Shown here in pieces: positions 14,401 to 26,900 of a stretch of 64,000 bases of DNA. Position numbers and translations under genes: made by a program. The notes beneath the pieces were generated by a model, which saw only the letters and a program-made list of their open reading frames with translations, did not search any database and was not told the origin of the DNA. Positions within the stretch are counted from its first letter, which is position 1. The number at the start of each line of letters is the position of its first letter. The stretch comes from Liolophura sinensis (taxonomy: Eukaryota > Mollusca > Polyplacophora > Chitonida > Chitonidae), in NCBI RefSeq assembly GCF_032854445.1, contig NC_088295.1, positions 64,211,249-64,275,248 on the forward strand, in the 5' to 3' direction.

Positions 14401-14696
14401 GGTCATCTGAACGGAACACTCTAGTGGTTCACTGCTAGCCTGACTGATTAACCTGTGCAGAGCTTTCAGGTTGTCTTTTAGATGCACTACATGAGCTACA
14501 CAACACTTAGTGTTAAAACATATAAAGATATTGTTTGCTTAACCACTGAATCTAGCTAGGGTAAGGTTAAAGTAGCTCTATGTACATGTATACATGTACA
14601 TGTATATATCTCATTTTCCTTGCCAAACCACATGTCACAGTGCCTTCAATTTTAAATATAATGGATTACAACCTTTGTATAATTTTCTTGTTACAG

Positions 14697-14908
14697 GTGT
14701 TCTAACGACTACCTGGACCTGTACACACAGGTGACTCCAGACGCTGATCTATTAGAAGTGCCTTCCCCACTGAGATTCTGTGGGGATATGTTAGACACCT
14801 TCCCCAGTGCCATAATCTCCCACACCTCCTACCTTATCTTTACCTTCTACACAGATGACATCCGCGTCAACCAAGGCTTTCAGGGCACCTACGAGTTCAT
14901 AGATGCAG
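14697..14908 (+). CDS. CUB gene exon a: second half of CUB1
   Basis: The acceptor is ttacag at 14,691-14,696. The first base completes a codon begun in an unseen exon, so the intron is phase 2 directly before a Cys. The exon encodes CSNDYLDLYTQ..., then RFCGD (fourth Cys) and the domain end QGTYEFIDA. It ends in phase 1 at a gtatga donor. The first half of this CUB was not found upstream. Confidence 0.9.
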
Positions 14909-17900
14909 GTATGATCACCTCAGTTAGGATTAAGCTTGGCATAAGTAATAATTTTTGCACATACAAGTGTTTGTTCATCAAATTATGACAAAGTTTTTTT
15001 TTTTTGTTTTTTGTTTTATATTATTTTTTTAAGGGATGTAGCACGTGAAATAGTATAAATTTAAGCAAAAAATTCAGAAATCTGGTCAGTGGCAATTAAA
15101 ATTTAAATCATATAAAAATGTGAAAGAGGTTTTTAAGTAGAGTTACAGGGATATAATTGTGAAGGAAATCTGTGAAATTACAGGAATTTGCTTCTAACAG
15201 CAGTACATTTGTGTTCATAATTCAGTTGTGCAAGAATTATTTGCTTATACCAAAAATCTACTTTCTCTGCTGGTCCCATTTATTTGTTTGTATTATGTGA
15301 CATTGTATTAAAATAACATAGGCCCCTACCGTCAGGCCAAGAAGTACTTCATATCCCAAAAGTCCTGACAAATGATGGAAATTTGAATCTTTTGTAGCGT
15401 AATAATATGAACAATGGACCAGAACATGGGTAAATTTTTTGGTAGCCTGACACATACTCTGTACAGTTTGTGAATTGAAAATTAGAGACCACAAAAAAAA
15501 CAACTATTCATTTAACATTGTTGTTTTGAATGAGTCAGATCTACTGTAAATTTGAAATTGAAAAGGATTGTGAAGGTTTATAGTGTTAGATGAATTGAGC
15601 TCACTTCTCTAGGCCTTGTTGCATAAAGAAATCCTTTGTGAGAATTTAGTTTCATGCAAATCAGCTATCAACTGGCGTGAGGGTATCAAACAGATTAGTT
15701 AAGGTGACAAGACACAGCCCCGCTTCATTGGTAGAGTCATGACACAATGATATTTTCTGAAAAGTTTGGAGATTTTTTGATAACAAGATGGGCATGTGTG
15801 ACAAGCCATGGTCTGGATGACATCAGCTGACAAGAGAATTTAAATGTCCACGTGCCAACTGTAATCTAAAATTTGAACAGATACATTTGGCAGAGTAATG
15901 GTGTCTTTGAACATTAACATTCCTTTCTGTTGTGTGATGGTTGTTTTTTTCTTCTTTAGCATTAAGTTTTTGATTTGTTACACTGCTGATTTTGAGAACA
16001 TGCGTGGATCAGTCTGTGATGTCTGCTCTTCGAAAAATATCAAGTGTTTTTTTTCTTGTTCCATTAAAATGTGTTATCTTCATATTCACTGCTTTTTTTT
16101 GTCTTATTTTACAGCAACTGTTTCATGTAAGTTGCTTGAAATAGATGTTTAATTTATTTTATGTTTAATTTTATTTTGGCACATTTTTTACGCACGGAAC
16201 ATGCTTTAGCGATACTTCTTGTTTGCTGTGTTGCATGATGATGAATTACTGTTGGAGTTATCCCCTCTTGTTTGACTACCACACGACAAGAGTTATCTTC
16301 CTTATCTTGGCTTTTTTTCTTTTCCAAACACATTGAAAGTTTGTCATGAGACAAAAAATAATCATACCTGTGCATTTCTTTTTTTTTTTTTCTTTTTTTT
16401 TTTTGAACGCATGAACTCAGTGTTGTTTATAATTAGTAATTTAGTGCTACTCTCATGTTAGGATATGAAAATTTTTTATCTATCTCAACTGACAATAATA
16501 ATAATCCAATGCTTGCTATGTATCACCCGCGAGGGTGTTATTCTCAAAATGGTTCATTTCTCATACACATGATAAAGCTTGTGAAGCTATACCTCCACTA
16601 TGACAATAATTACTGAAATTCTTACTGAAACTATCGGCAATGTGAAATATATGAACACCAGCTCCACTGAGCCTTTTACTGAAATCTGTGATAACCACCC
16701 TCATTACTGTATACCTGAGGTGTTTCTCTTCCAGCCCCGTACAACATCGGCACGTCGACAGTGGAGTGTGGGTACAGGATACGCAGTGAACAGAGGCAAT
16801 CTGGTTACATTGTATCCCCCACCTACCCGGGCATGTACTCGGACAATCTCTTCTGTTTTTACAAACTCCAGGGAAAACCCGGACAAAGAATTCGACTGAG
16901 ATTCATTGACTTTGATCTCTTCAATGGCGGAGATTAGTGAGTAAACCTTTTTGTTGTGACAGATAAACAGTTACACATAGTAACTTATTTCTTTATGAAA
17001 TGTTGCAGCAGATACATGTAGTATGTATGTTTACTTTCAACTTTGACTAAAGAAAAGATCATACAGAATATAACTGTGAGTGATATTAGAGAAGACATTG
17101 CACCATATTTTTTGTTCCACTAGCAGAATGTTTTCATGGAGATAATAACGGACATATTGATAAATAGATCGTAAGACTCCATCTAAAATTATCTATAAAA
17201 TTGTTGTCCTTAGTCCATATTTAACTGCTCTGCATTCACAAGTAATTCTTCCCCCCAACTTGAATCCTACTTTCTCTTGCTTGCCTGAGCGAGTGCCTCT
17301 TTGTTGAGAGATTTGTCAGGTAAATTGCTGTAATAGGCAGTCGTTTATATTTCAGCTTCCCCCGCCTTTTAAATCTTTGAAATGAAAATTTGTATTCACC
17401 AATCAAGTAATTAATGAAATATAAGTCATATATATACAACCTGATTTAATTGTCTCATCTTGTATTTATTCCAGCTGTCCATACGATTATGTGAAAATAT
17501 ACGATGGGTTGACAAATCAGTCTGGTGTGATTGGGATTTTCTGTGGAAGATACAGAGACTTGACTCTCTTCTCAACAGCAGAGGCTCTTCACATAGAGTT
17601 TGTCACCAAAAGTGGCAGAGTGTATTTTGATAAAGACATTTTAGAAAACCGAGGAGACTATAGTTTTCCCAGAAGAGGATTTAATATAACTTACGAATTT
17701 AGTGAAGATTTTGTAAATTTAGGTAAGTGACACTACAAATAGAGAAGTGCATGTAATATGTTATTTTTAAATACTTATTTTGGAACAAAGATTCACCATG
17801 CCGGTAAAAGTCATTGTAACCAATGAGAGTTGTGTTACATCATTACTAATCTATCATTTTGTCTTCACCTGTTAAGCAATAGTCTCATCTATGAGGGCAT

Positions 17901-20900
17901 ATTTTTCAAATTTTGTCATTATAAAATGATATCAATTACTTTTATGAACAAACTGAAAATCTTCAACCTTTTCAACTACTAAAACACTTTTCCAGTGGAG
18001 TTTTATGCATACAATTATTATAAAAATGAAGCAAAAAATGATTTTCTTGTGTCATTAAAGATGCAAGCTTCACAAAACTGTGCTAATTATTTTTCTACAC
18101 CACATAGTTGTCTCAGAATGTTTCAAAATGTTGATTGCAGAGGTAGTTGAATAGGTTGAAGAATTAGGGTACTTAAGTATTTCTCATTGTTGTTAGCTCA
18201 GCAGTTTACATTTCATCTGAATTAAATGTTAAGAATTTAGAGATATTGTTGCTTTAATAAACAGTTGCAGTACTTAAGTAATTGTGACCTTGTGTATCTC
18301 AGAATCATCAGTTAGCGGATGTTTCTCAAGCTTTGTTGAATTAAATAGTTTTGCAGTAATTGTAATCATTTTGGATTAAAGGTTATGATGGTTGAAAGTG
18401 TCATCTCAGAAACCACAATTGGTGTGTGTTTTATATGAATGTATGTATGATTTTGTATGAAGTTGAAATTCCATTCATTTTACAGATTTTATATCAGGTG
18501 ATTCCACCCATATTCTGGGCACGGGTAAGTTTATAAATAATTTGTTTAATAATTTTTTTTCCCAAAAGTATTTGTGCATTATGAATTTTTGTGAGTTTTT
18601 CTTTATGACTGTGGAGTATGTGCTGAGGAATAAATGATGTACTACCTGTAGCAAAGTCTTCTTTAAAAAAATAAAGACCTGAAATAAGTGATTGGTGTTA
18701 TGTTACAGAATGTGACCAGCGTATCCTGAGCCAGATGGAATCCAACGGCTCATTTATCTCCCCTGGCTACCCCAAACAGTTCCCCATCAACGTCACATGT
18801 CGTTATTACCTGGATGGACTCATGGACAGGGATAATCTGGAGAAAGTCCGAGTGGATTTTGAGGACTTCAACATTCCAGGATCCATGCCGTAGTAAGCAA
18901 TACTGGTCTGATCTCGTGTGTTGTCCTCTCTGTGATATGGCTGAAATATTACCAGTATTTTGTTAAAACCCAAGCAGTCATTCATTAATACCAGTACATC
19001 ATGTAAATTCAGTGATAGTGTTTTAAGATGCGCTCGTGACTCATTTTGATTGTTTGTTTGTTTTTGTGGGCTGTCTCTTCCATGTCAGGGATCAGGTTTA
19101 TTTAAATAAACAAATGTAATCAGGCAGAGCAGATGGTCACTTCACTGTCCATCCTCAGGTATCCAACAAAATGCTCTGAGACTGAGCTATTTTCCAGAAA
19201 GAGAGAGCGGGATTTGTATCAACAATACCATTGTCTATTGTAGTCTACTCAAGAAAATACTAGTAATTCCTTACATACAGCGGCTGTGGCCAGGATTTTT
19301 TTACCTTGTGCTCAAGAATAATTCCTTATGTAATAGCTGTTGTCAAAAAATTTTTTTTATGGTGTACTCAAGAGTAATTCTTTATAATGACTGTTGGGTT
19401 TTATGGATGGAGGAAGTTTCAGAGCCTGAAGGAATTCACCCCCTCATAGTGTACATGTGCCTGACAAAGCTCCTGACGTAAAGTAGCCCAAACAGACGAG
19501 GTCTTATTTGAAATAGATGACTTCACTGGTCAAGGGCTTATGTCACTGTAGCGATAATATTGATTAAACCATTGAGTCATTAAGGTTAATTGAGTGCCTT
19601 TTTGCCAGAATCACTATTATGGGAATAGAGATGCAGCCATTTTTCAAATCTGTCAATCATTATTCAACATTTTTAGAATTTGAATGATAAACTGTGAAGT
19701 CTGAGGCTGTACTAATGGAACACGGGTAGACATGTCAAAGACCAAAATGGCCCACTGTCACATCTTTATGAGTGCTGGCAGACAGAGTGCCCTCTAAGCC
19801 TGAGAGCTTTGGGCTAATGAGACCATGGACAAGAGGAGGTTATATCTGACGGTCTCTCATCCTTCCCCCTTCCTGTCGGATCCCGTCAGGTTCCAAAAAC
19901 CTCCTCAACCTAATGTAATAATGTGCGCAAGAGACTCCTTTTGTTGACATGATGGTAAGCTCAAATTTGGCTGTCTCAAGAACACATCAGCTTTTATCAT
20001 TGACTTCTTTGCTGGATGCGTGCTCTTTACCTCTAGTTGATAGAATCTGTAGGCGTAAACTTGAAAGGCTTCGGTGGTATGTTGAAATATTGAAATCCCT
20101 CTCTCTCTTGCTGACTCACTTGTAAAGGTCTGTTGGTCAAGCTCAGGTGTCTCTTGTCTGGTAATCTTCGTCAGTGTGTGGGCTGGCTCTCGTCTGGTAA
20201 TCTTCGTCAGGGTGTGGGCTGGCTCTTGTCTGGTAATCCTTGTCAGGGTGTGGGCTGGCTCTTGCCTAGTAATCCTCATCAGGGTGTAGGCTGGCTCTTG
20301 TCTGGTAATCCTCGTCAGGGTGTGGGCTGGCTCACTCGTTTTATGGGCTTCGTTTCATGTTGACTTGACTAAATCTTCATAGCTGTCAAAGACACCAGAA
20401 TTTTACCACGAAAGACTCACCCATTAGGTTGAAATTTGTGGTTTGGTTGGGTACCTCTGAGTCTTGCTGCATTTCCTCCAAGCTTTCTTGATCTCCTTGT
20501 GATCGTTTAGTTATTTATCTGTTTAGTTTGAATTAGAGGAGGTATTTATTATTATTCCAGGCTTCTGCAAAAGTGAAGGATGTTAATTTTGGGTTTGTCT
20601 GTCTGCTTGTGGCTTTAGGGGTTGAATTTAGGGGTTTGGTTTTGATTTCTCTGTTCAGCAGATAGATATGTGCATAAATCTTGCATATTTGATAATTTCT
20701 TGCATTCTGGTTAGTCGTTGATGTTGGTTTCTAGACAACTGTTTCAAATATTGTTCCATTTTGTATAATTTTGTATGGAGTGAGTGAGTGAGTGCTTGGG
20801 GTTTAACGAATTTTGTATGGAGGCTCATCCTCTGAATTTTCGAGTGTTTAATTTTTCATTTTAGTTAAATGCTTTATGTGAACTTGGATGGCACATTTTT

Positions 20901-23900
20901 GATGTAAGTTACATTAGCACTGAACATGTTTTTAATTATTCTGATTAAGATTTTTATACCTTTATGCAAAACAACTAGTATATCAGAGCTTGGAAAAAAA
21001 GCTGAATAAACAATTTCAGCAGGGCACAAGTTCTTGATTCATATGTACAATGTGTCTGACCAAGTTTCTGTTGTGTTTCAGCTGTACCCTTGGATATGTG
21101 GCAGCCAACCTTCAGGGCCAGGTGGAGGGGAGCTCTGGGGAGAAGTTCTGTGGGGGACTGCTGCCCCCACCTCTCATCAGCACTGAGCCCCGCATGGTCA
21201 TGCTCTTTAATACCAGCAATGGAGTCCTAGGCCGGGGGTTCAAGGCCAACTATCGCTTCATTACAGGTCACCTGTCCCTTTTAATAATTTGTGTGATTTT
21301 CTCCAATCTGCAAATGGAAGCCTTCTTGTAATACCTAAAAGCTGGCTTGTGGTATTTTACCAAACATTTTATGCCCAAAATCATATGAGGATGTGTCGTA
21401 ATTAATATAACAGAATTTCGGTCCACGATTTTGACATTTCTGCATGATGTGCTGTAATAAACCCCATTAATGATGTGCAAAAAGTGCTTATATTGGATGC
21501 AAATGTGTTGATCCATCCTGTTAAACATAAGGTGATATTGATTGATGGATTGGAGTTTAATGATGTACCGAAGAGTATTTCACTACTGATTATAGTCAGG
21601 TTTATGGGAGAGGGAAACTCCAGTGCCAGAATTAAACCACACTATTTGTCAAGTATCTGACATACTTCTTTGAAAGCTGGATTCGAACATGTGACCTCAA
21701 GGGCCTGACAGTAGGCCTATGGGTACAGCCTCAGCACTTAAACCGTTTGAGCTACACTAATGCTGATGAGCTTATTATGCTCATGTCCCTAATATAAACT
21801 TACTACTTTACATAATTTGTTTGTGACATGTTTTGGGTTGTTTTTATTTTTAATGAATGACTGGTACTCATAGGTTTGCAATTTTTGTTTTCTGACAGAT
21901 TTTGGAATCCCTGGTGCTCAGGTCAAAGAGGGAATGTGTCAGTTTTTGTACGAGAGTAAGCGACAGAAGTCTGGCGTATTTAACTCTCCCCGCTACCCTA
22001 CAAACTATGGGACCAACATTGACTGTAAATACATCTTCCAGCCAGAGGGAAGAGAGCGTGTTCGAATTTCATTTGAGTCTTTTAAACTTCCTGATGGGGA
22101 TCCTAGGTTAGTTTATGGACAATCTATGCTGAAAGTGTACTCTTAAAAAGGATAATTCATTTATTAGTGCAGAAAAGAACGATGATTCGATTTATCAGTG
22201 CAGAAAGTGTAATCACAAAAGAACGATGATTCAATTTATCAGTGCAGAAAGTGTAATCGCAAAACGATGATACAATTTATCAGTGCAGAAAGTGTAATCG
22301 CAAAAGAATTATGAGTCATTGTATCAGTGCAGAAAGTGTAATCGCAAAAGAACTATGATTCATTTTATCTGTGCAGAAAGTGTAATCGCAAAAGAACGAT
22401 GATTTAATTTATTAGTGCAGAAAGTGTAATCGCAAAAGAACTATGATTCATTGTATCTGTGCAGAAAGTGTAATCGCAAAAGAACTATGATTCATTTTAT
22501 CTGTGCAGAAAGTGTAATCGCAAAAGAATTATGATTCATTGTATCTGTGCAGAAAGTGTAATCGCAAAAGAACGATGATTCAATTTATCAGTGAAGAAAG
22601 TATATTCCCAATATGATGTCAATACTGTTAATCTCTGCAGAAAGTTAAATCCCAAATAACAGTTCAGTTTGTGACCTATGGCTGTAGTTGTGGTGATATG
22701 TCATAAAACATAATAACATATCATGCTTTTTATTTACAGCTGTGATAACAATGACTACATTGAGATTTTTGAATATCGTGGCCTGACTGGGAATGCCACT
22801 AAAATTGCTCGCTACTGTCGCGGAATTGTTCCAGGACCAACGTTATCTTCTGACAACATCCGTAAGCTGGAGATAGTCTTCCACTCTGACGAAGAACATG
22901 TCAAAATGGGTTTTAAGGCAATCTATGAATTTGTCTCTTCAAGTGATCTGTTTTTAAGTAAGTCATAGTAGTTCTTGCTTTATAATTTCGAAATGAATAT
23001 AATCTTAATTCGTTACCAATAGGGAAGACGTTAATCACCTCATACATTGGCGAGGTTAGTTTGGGTCTGTCCGCCTGTCTTAGTATCTGTGCAATAACCA
23101 TTCCCATCCAGGCACAAACGTATTTAGTGATTTCATGATCCTTGATGGCCATTGGTTTTTGTTCAACAATTGCTTCAAATCTTGTCTGATTTTGATAAAA
23201 TTATTGGTGCAGATTCATTGTGTGAAACCTCACAGCAAGTTCAAAAATGGCTTGATCCATGCGTAATAAGTGGGGATATAAATTCATTAAATTTGCATGT
23301 TAAATGTTCACTTTGACATATCATGACCTATGACTTAAAATGTGCCAGGCAGATGACTCTTTCACAATGGATAACAATGCAGCAAACTCTCAACATGACT
23401 TTAATCGTTTTGTGAACAGGACTATGTCGTCAGAGATTTTAAAAACTTTCCCATGAGTCAAAATTTAAGCATATAATGTTTGCTTGATGGAGAAAATTTA
23501 AGATATGGTATCAAATTGTGTTGAATGAACAAATGATGCTTGCATTTCAGATTGTGGGGAGCATATTGTGAGTGATGGGACAGGAGGAGTAATTAAAAGT
23601 CCCAATTACCCGGGGAAGTATGAGCCCAGCACCTACTGTGAATGGACAATAAAAGCCAGCAGGAAAGGCAACAGTATTTTACTACAATTCCCGCAGATTA
23701 AAGTTGAAGGACTCACTAAAGGTGTGAAAATTATGATGAATGTAATATGAATTGATGAATGGTTTAAGAAGATTAACACATGTACATAGCAATAACTGTG
23801 TATTGTAAGATATACTGTTGGAGAATTTATCACAGTTAATCAAAAATAATCACCTTGATGAGACCTAATTCTAGTCATTGGCGTTTCTAATCACAGGGAA

Positions 23901-26900
23901 ACATACATCAGTCTTGACCTAGAAACATGACTGACATGCACAAGAAACTCAGTATGCACCATTTTAGCCCAGGTTTTTGTAAATTTTAACAGGATTTTAA
24001 TATATGAAAAGCAAAATCTTGTTAAATATAGATGAACCAAAGGAAAAAAAAAAAAAAAAACAGGTCTTGCAGTTCACTGTGGAATCATCATATTTCATAT
24101 GGAAGCCTATCAAAACATGACGTACATGTATTTCAGTTCTTCCCATTTTCAGTACATGTATTTTCATAACTTCAACTGGACGTACGTGGTTGTGTGATGT
24201 ACATGTATTCGGGGAAAATGAAGAAATGTTATTGAAAAATTCTAATTTTTTTTCCAGAAATCCTGTGAGTTTGTATTTTGTATTTATTTATTTGATTGGT
24301 GTTTTATGCCGTACTCAAGAATATTTCACTTATACGAAGGTGGCCAGCATTATGGTGGGTGGAAACCGGGCAGAGCCCGGGGGAAACCCACGACCATCCG
24401 CAGGTTGCTGGCAGACCTTCCCACTTACGGCCGGAGAGGAAGCCAGCATGAGCTGGACTTGAACTCACAGGGACCGCATTGGTGAGAGGCTCCTGGTTCA
24501 TTACGCTGAGCTAGCGCGCTAACCGACTGAGGTATTTTGTATTAAATTCAGTGTTTATTGTCATTTGTTAATGTTGTTAATGTTGTTTGCACACACAGAA
24601 TGGCTTGCGAACTGTGCCTGTTGTCTGTTGCAGATGGTTGTGTTAATGCTGTGTTGAGGATTTACTCTGATGATATGCCGGAGCAGGAACAGTGTGGTAC
24701 AATTGATGCTCACCCAGCTTTGCTGTCACGTAAAGATTTTATCAGACTTAGGTCAGTAAATATTCTGTTGTCTATTGTGTATTTTCACAGTTTGACTTCC
24801 TAAGTGTATAATATAGGCCTACTAAGTTTGTAAACCTTAAATTAGGGCTTTGTATTTCATAAAGATGACTGTGTATTTTCCATGTTTTATGTTTCATATT
24901 TTCCTGTGTTATTAAATAGGGATCCCGTTCTTCCCAAACGGGATCCCTATTGTAATTGTTCTGTTTTTTCTTATTATTATTTTTTTTTCACCAATTTTGT
25001 TAGCAGGGAAACTTCTACACCGTTCAACATAGAAGTTCGAAATTTTGCTCATATATTCTGGTGGTGAATATCTCGGGACAAATTCTCCATTTTTTTTTCT
25101 ATGTCACGTGGTTCGGCCGCCATATTGAATTTTGTGTAAAACCTTTAAAAATCTTCTTCTGAAGAACCACTGAACCGATTGTTTTCAGATTTGACATGCA
25201 GCTAGTAGGTCAGAAGTTAAAAAAGTTTGCAAAAATGGTTGACATCCGGTTAAAACTCTGGAAGCTCGCCATTGGTCGAAGTTGTGACGTCACAAAAAGT
25301 TCTGAAATGTCAATTGTTCTCAACGTATTCTGATGTATCTTTAGCTGCTGATTCCGAATCTGCTTTTATTTTTTGCATATCTGTGTAACTTTTAGAGATA
25401 TAAGCGAAAAACTACAAAAAGTTACGTAATTTCAATGACCTGTAACTCGAGAACTATGGGAGCTAGAAATGTGCAACCTGCACCAAATTGTAGCCCAAGA
25501 CATGCTCTTTCGAGGATTCGCCAACGGATTTGAGCTACAATCAATAGTTTTTTTGCTGGAAGCGTTCAAAATGACAACACCGTTTTTTGTTTAGAAAAAG
25601 ATGGGAATCCTATTGCTTTAACAGTTAGATACGGACTGGACTGGGTTTATAGTATTTGACCTGATGTTTTCGGCTACACTGTCCGTGATCTCCTGAAACG
25701 GTTGTAGGATGACATTCAGCTATACAGTACTCTATCAGATGGCGTAGAATTCTAACTACAACAGCAAAGGACATGGACCTGTAAAAGTTAGCTTTGTTTT
25801 GCGCAAGCCTTGTCTTCTTTACTATACGCTAACCAGGCCAGGGTGATTGACAGACATCGACATGTGTCGTGGTCCAGGTGTTGATTTTCTAACAACGGCC
25901 TAGATATCAGTAGAGCAGTGAGTCTGTTCATGGCAGGTCGTGGATTGAGACATGAAAGTACAAACTTTGATTTTTCTTCTTTCTTTCTTTTCTCTTACCG
26001 CTGACGCCTGTCAGTCATGTCAGAGTTCGATCCCAGCTTAACCAATTTGTCAGGCGATGAAAATGTTGTCAATTTCAAGGTTTTAAGTAGGCTGCTAGGC
26101 ATAGTTGGATGTTCTGATGACGAATCTGGTGGTTTTTTCCTTTCTCTGATGCACGGTTTTGTCGCCAATTGCTATGAAAGTGCAATTTCCGCCCATATTT
26201 GGAAGTCACATGACACAAAACTGCTGCAGCTGTGGAGCTGAAAATGACTGAGTAAAAAGGGCTATATGGGTAGTGTAGGCGTGCGGAAAATCATGGAAGT
26301 ATGTCAATAAATGTGGGAGTTGCAGTGCTTCAAATATTGTCCAAAGGCCGATTTGCTGTATTTGGCTCTTTGACGTCCCCATGTTATCTGATGCATTTTA
26401 AATGCATTTGCGACTAGGATGAAGGCACGAACATTGTAAGCATGCTACCCGACTTAGTTTGACGTTCTGATCATGAATCTGGACTTATTTCTTTCTGGCA
26501 ACGTACAGTTTTGCCGCAAATTGCGATCAGAAGGCGAAAAAAGCGCTAATCCCACCATATTTGGAGGTCTGGTGAGAGAAACCGTTACAGCTGTAAAGCT
26601 GAACATCACTGAGTGGAAAGCGCTACACACGTACTCTATGTGTGCTAAAAATCTTCGATCTTTGTCAACATCCACAGGACATGAAGGGGAAAACGTCATC
26701 GATCCTATCCAGGATCCCTGCCTAGGATCTGCTCTTCGCAGATCCATTTTAGTGGTACTTGATATTATTAAAGAATAAATTTGAAAATTATACTTTTGCT
26801 AAAGCTTCAGAATTTAAATGAATGAGATATTGTTACACAGTTTTCCATAGTTGTCAGACAAGATTAAATCATACACTAAAATCAGCCAATCTGTGTATCA

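Larger units (their letters stand above)
1..14696. other. Non-coding region upstream of the first visible CUB exon
   Basis: I find no exon I can defend here. The CUB gene enters the window in the middle of a CUB domain, so its signal peptide and first half-CUB exon must lie in this stretch unrecognised or, more likely, before the window. Open frames of 60-120 codons occur on both strands but lack family motifs, splice context or coding-like composition. The stretch holds diverged dispersed repeats (545-735, 9,014-9,200, 12,305-12,470), a MITE-like copy near 3,863, a G17 run at 5,905-5,921, a SINE tail at 10,410-10,475 and minisatellites between 13.0 and 14.4 kb. Confidence 0.6.
18893..21081 (+). 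other. 2.2-kb intron inside CUB3
   Basis: Holds a SINE-tail fragment at 18,935-18,985, a 36-bp minisatellite at 20,148-20,335 and a short 'gagtgagtgagtgcttggggtttaacga' fragment near 20,779. The short frames across the minisatellite on both strands are repeat translations. I see no extra exon. Confidence 0.7.
24915..26745. mobile_element. Composite element bounded by hairpins, unclassified
   Basis: Starts with a perfect inverted repeat: arms aatagggatcccgtt (24,915-24,929) and aacgggatccctatt (24,937-24,951) around a 7-nt loop. Next come a T-rich tract with (tta)n, about 640 bp of non-coding sequence, and 'gggaatcctattg' at about 25,604, an imperfect copy of the hairpin's 'gggatccctattg'. 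The second part (to 26,745) contains a diverged duplication of about 350-bp offset and ends at a GGATCTGC/GCAGATCC hairpin (26,725-26,745). No transposase-like frame is seen. Whether it is one element or two adjacent ones is unclear. Confidence 0.55.

Noticed and set aside
20133-20363. Repetitive frames with SGNPRQGVGWL-type units, both strands
   Set aside because: Translation of a 36-bp minisatellite inside a CUB intron.
26473-26778. 101-codon plus frame and 97-codon minus frame in the composite element
   Set aside because: They overlap each other on opposite strands, resemble no transposase or other family, and the duplicated copy does not keep the frame.
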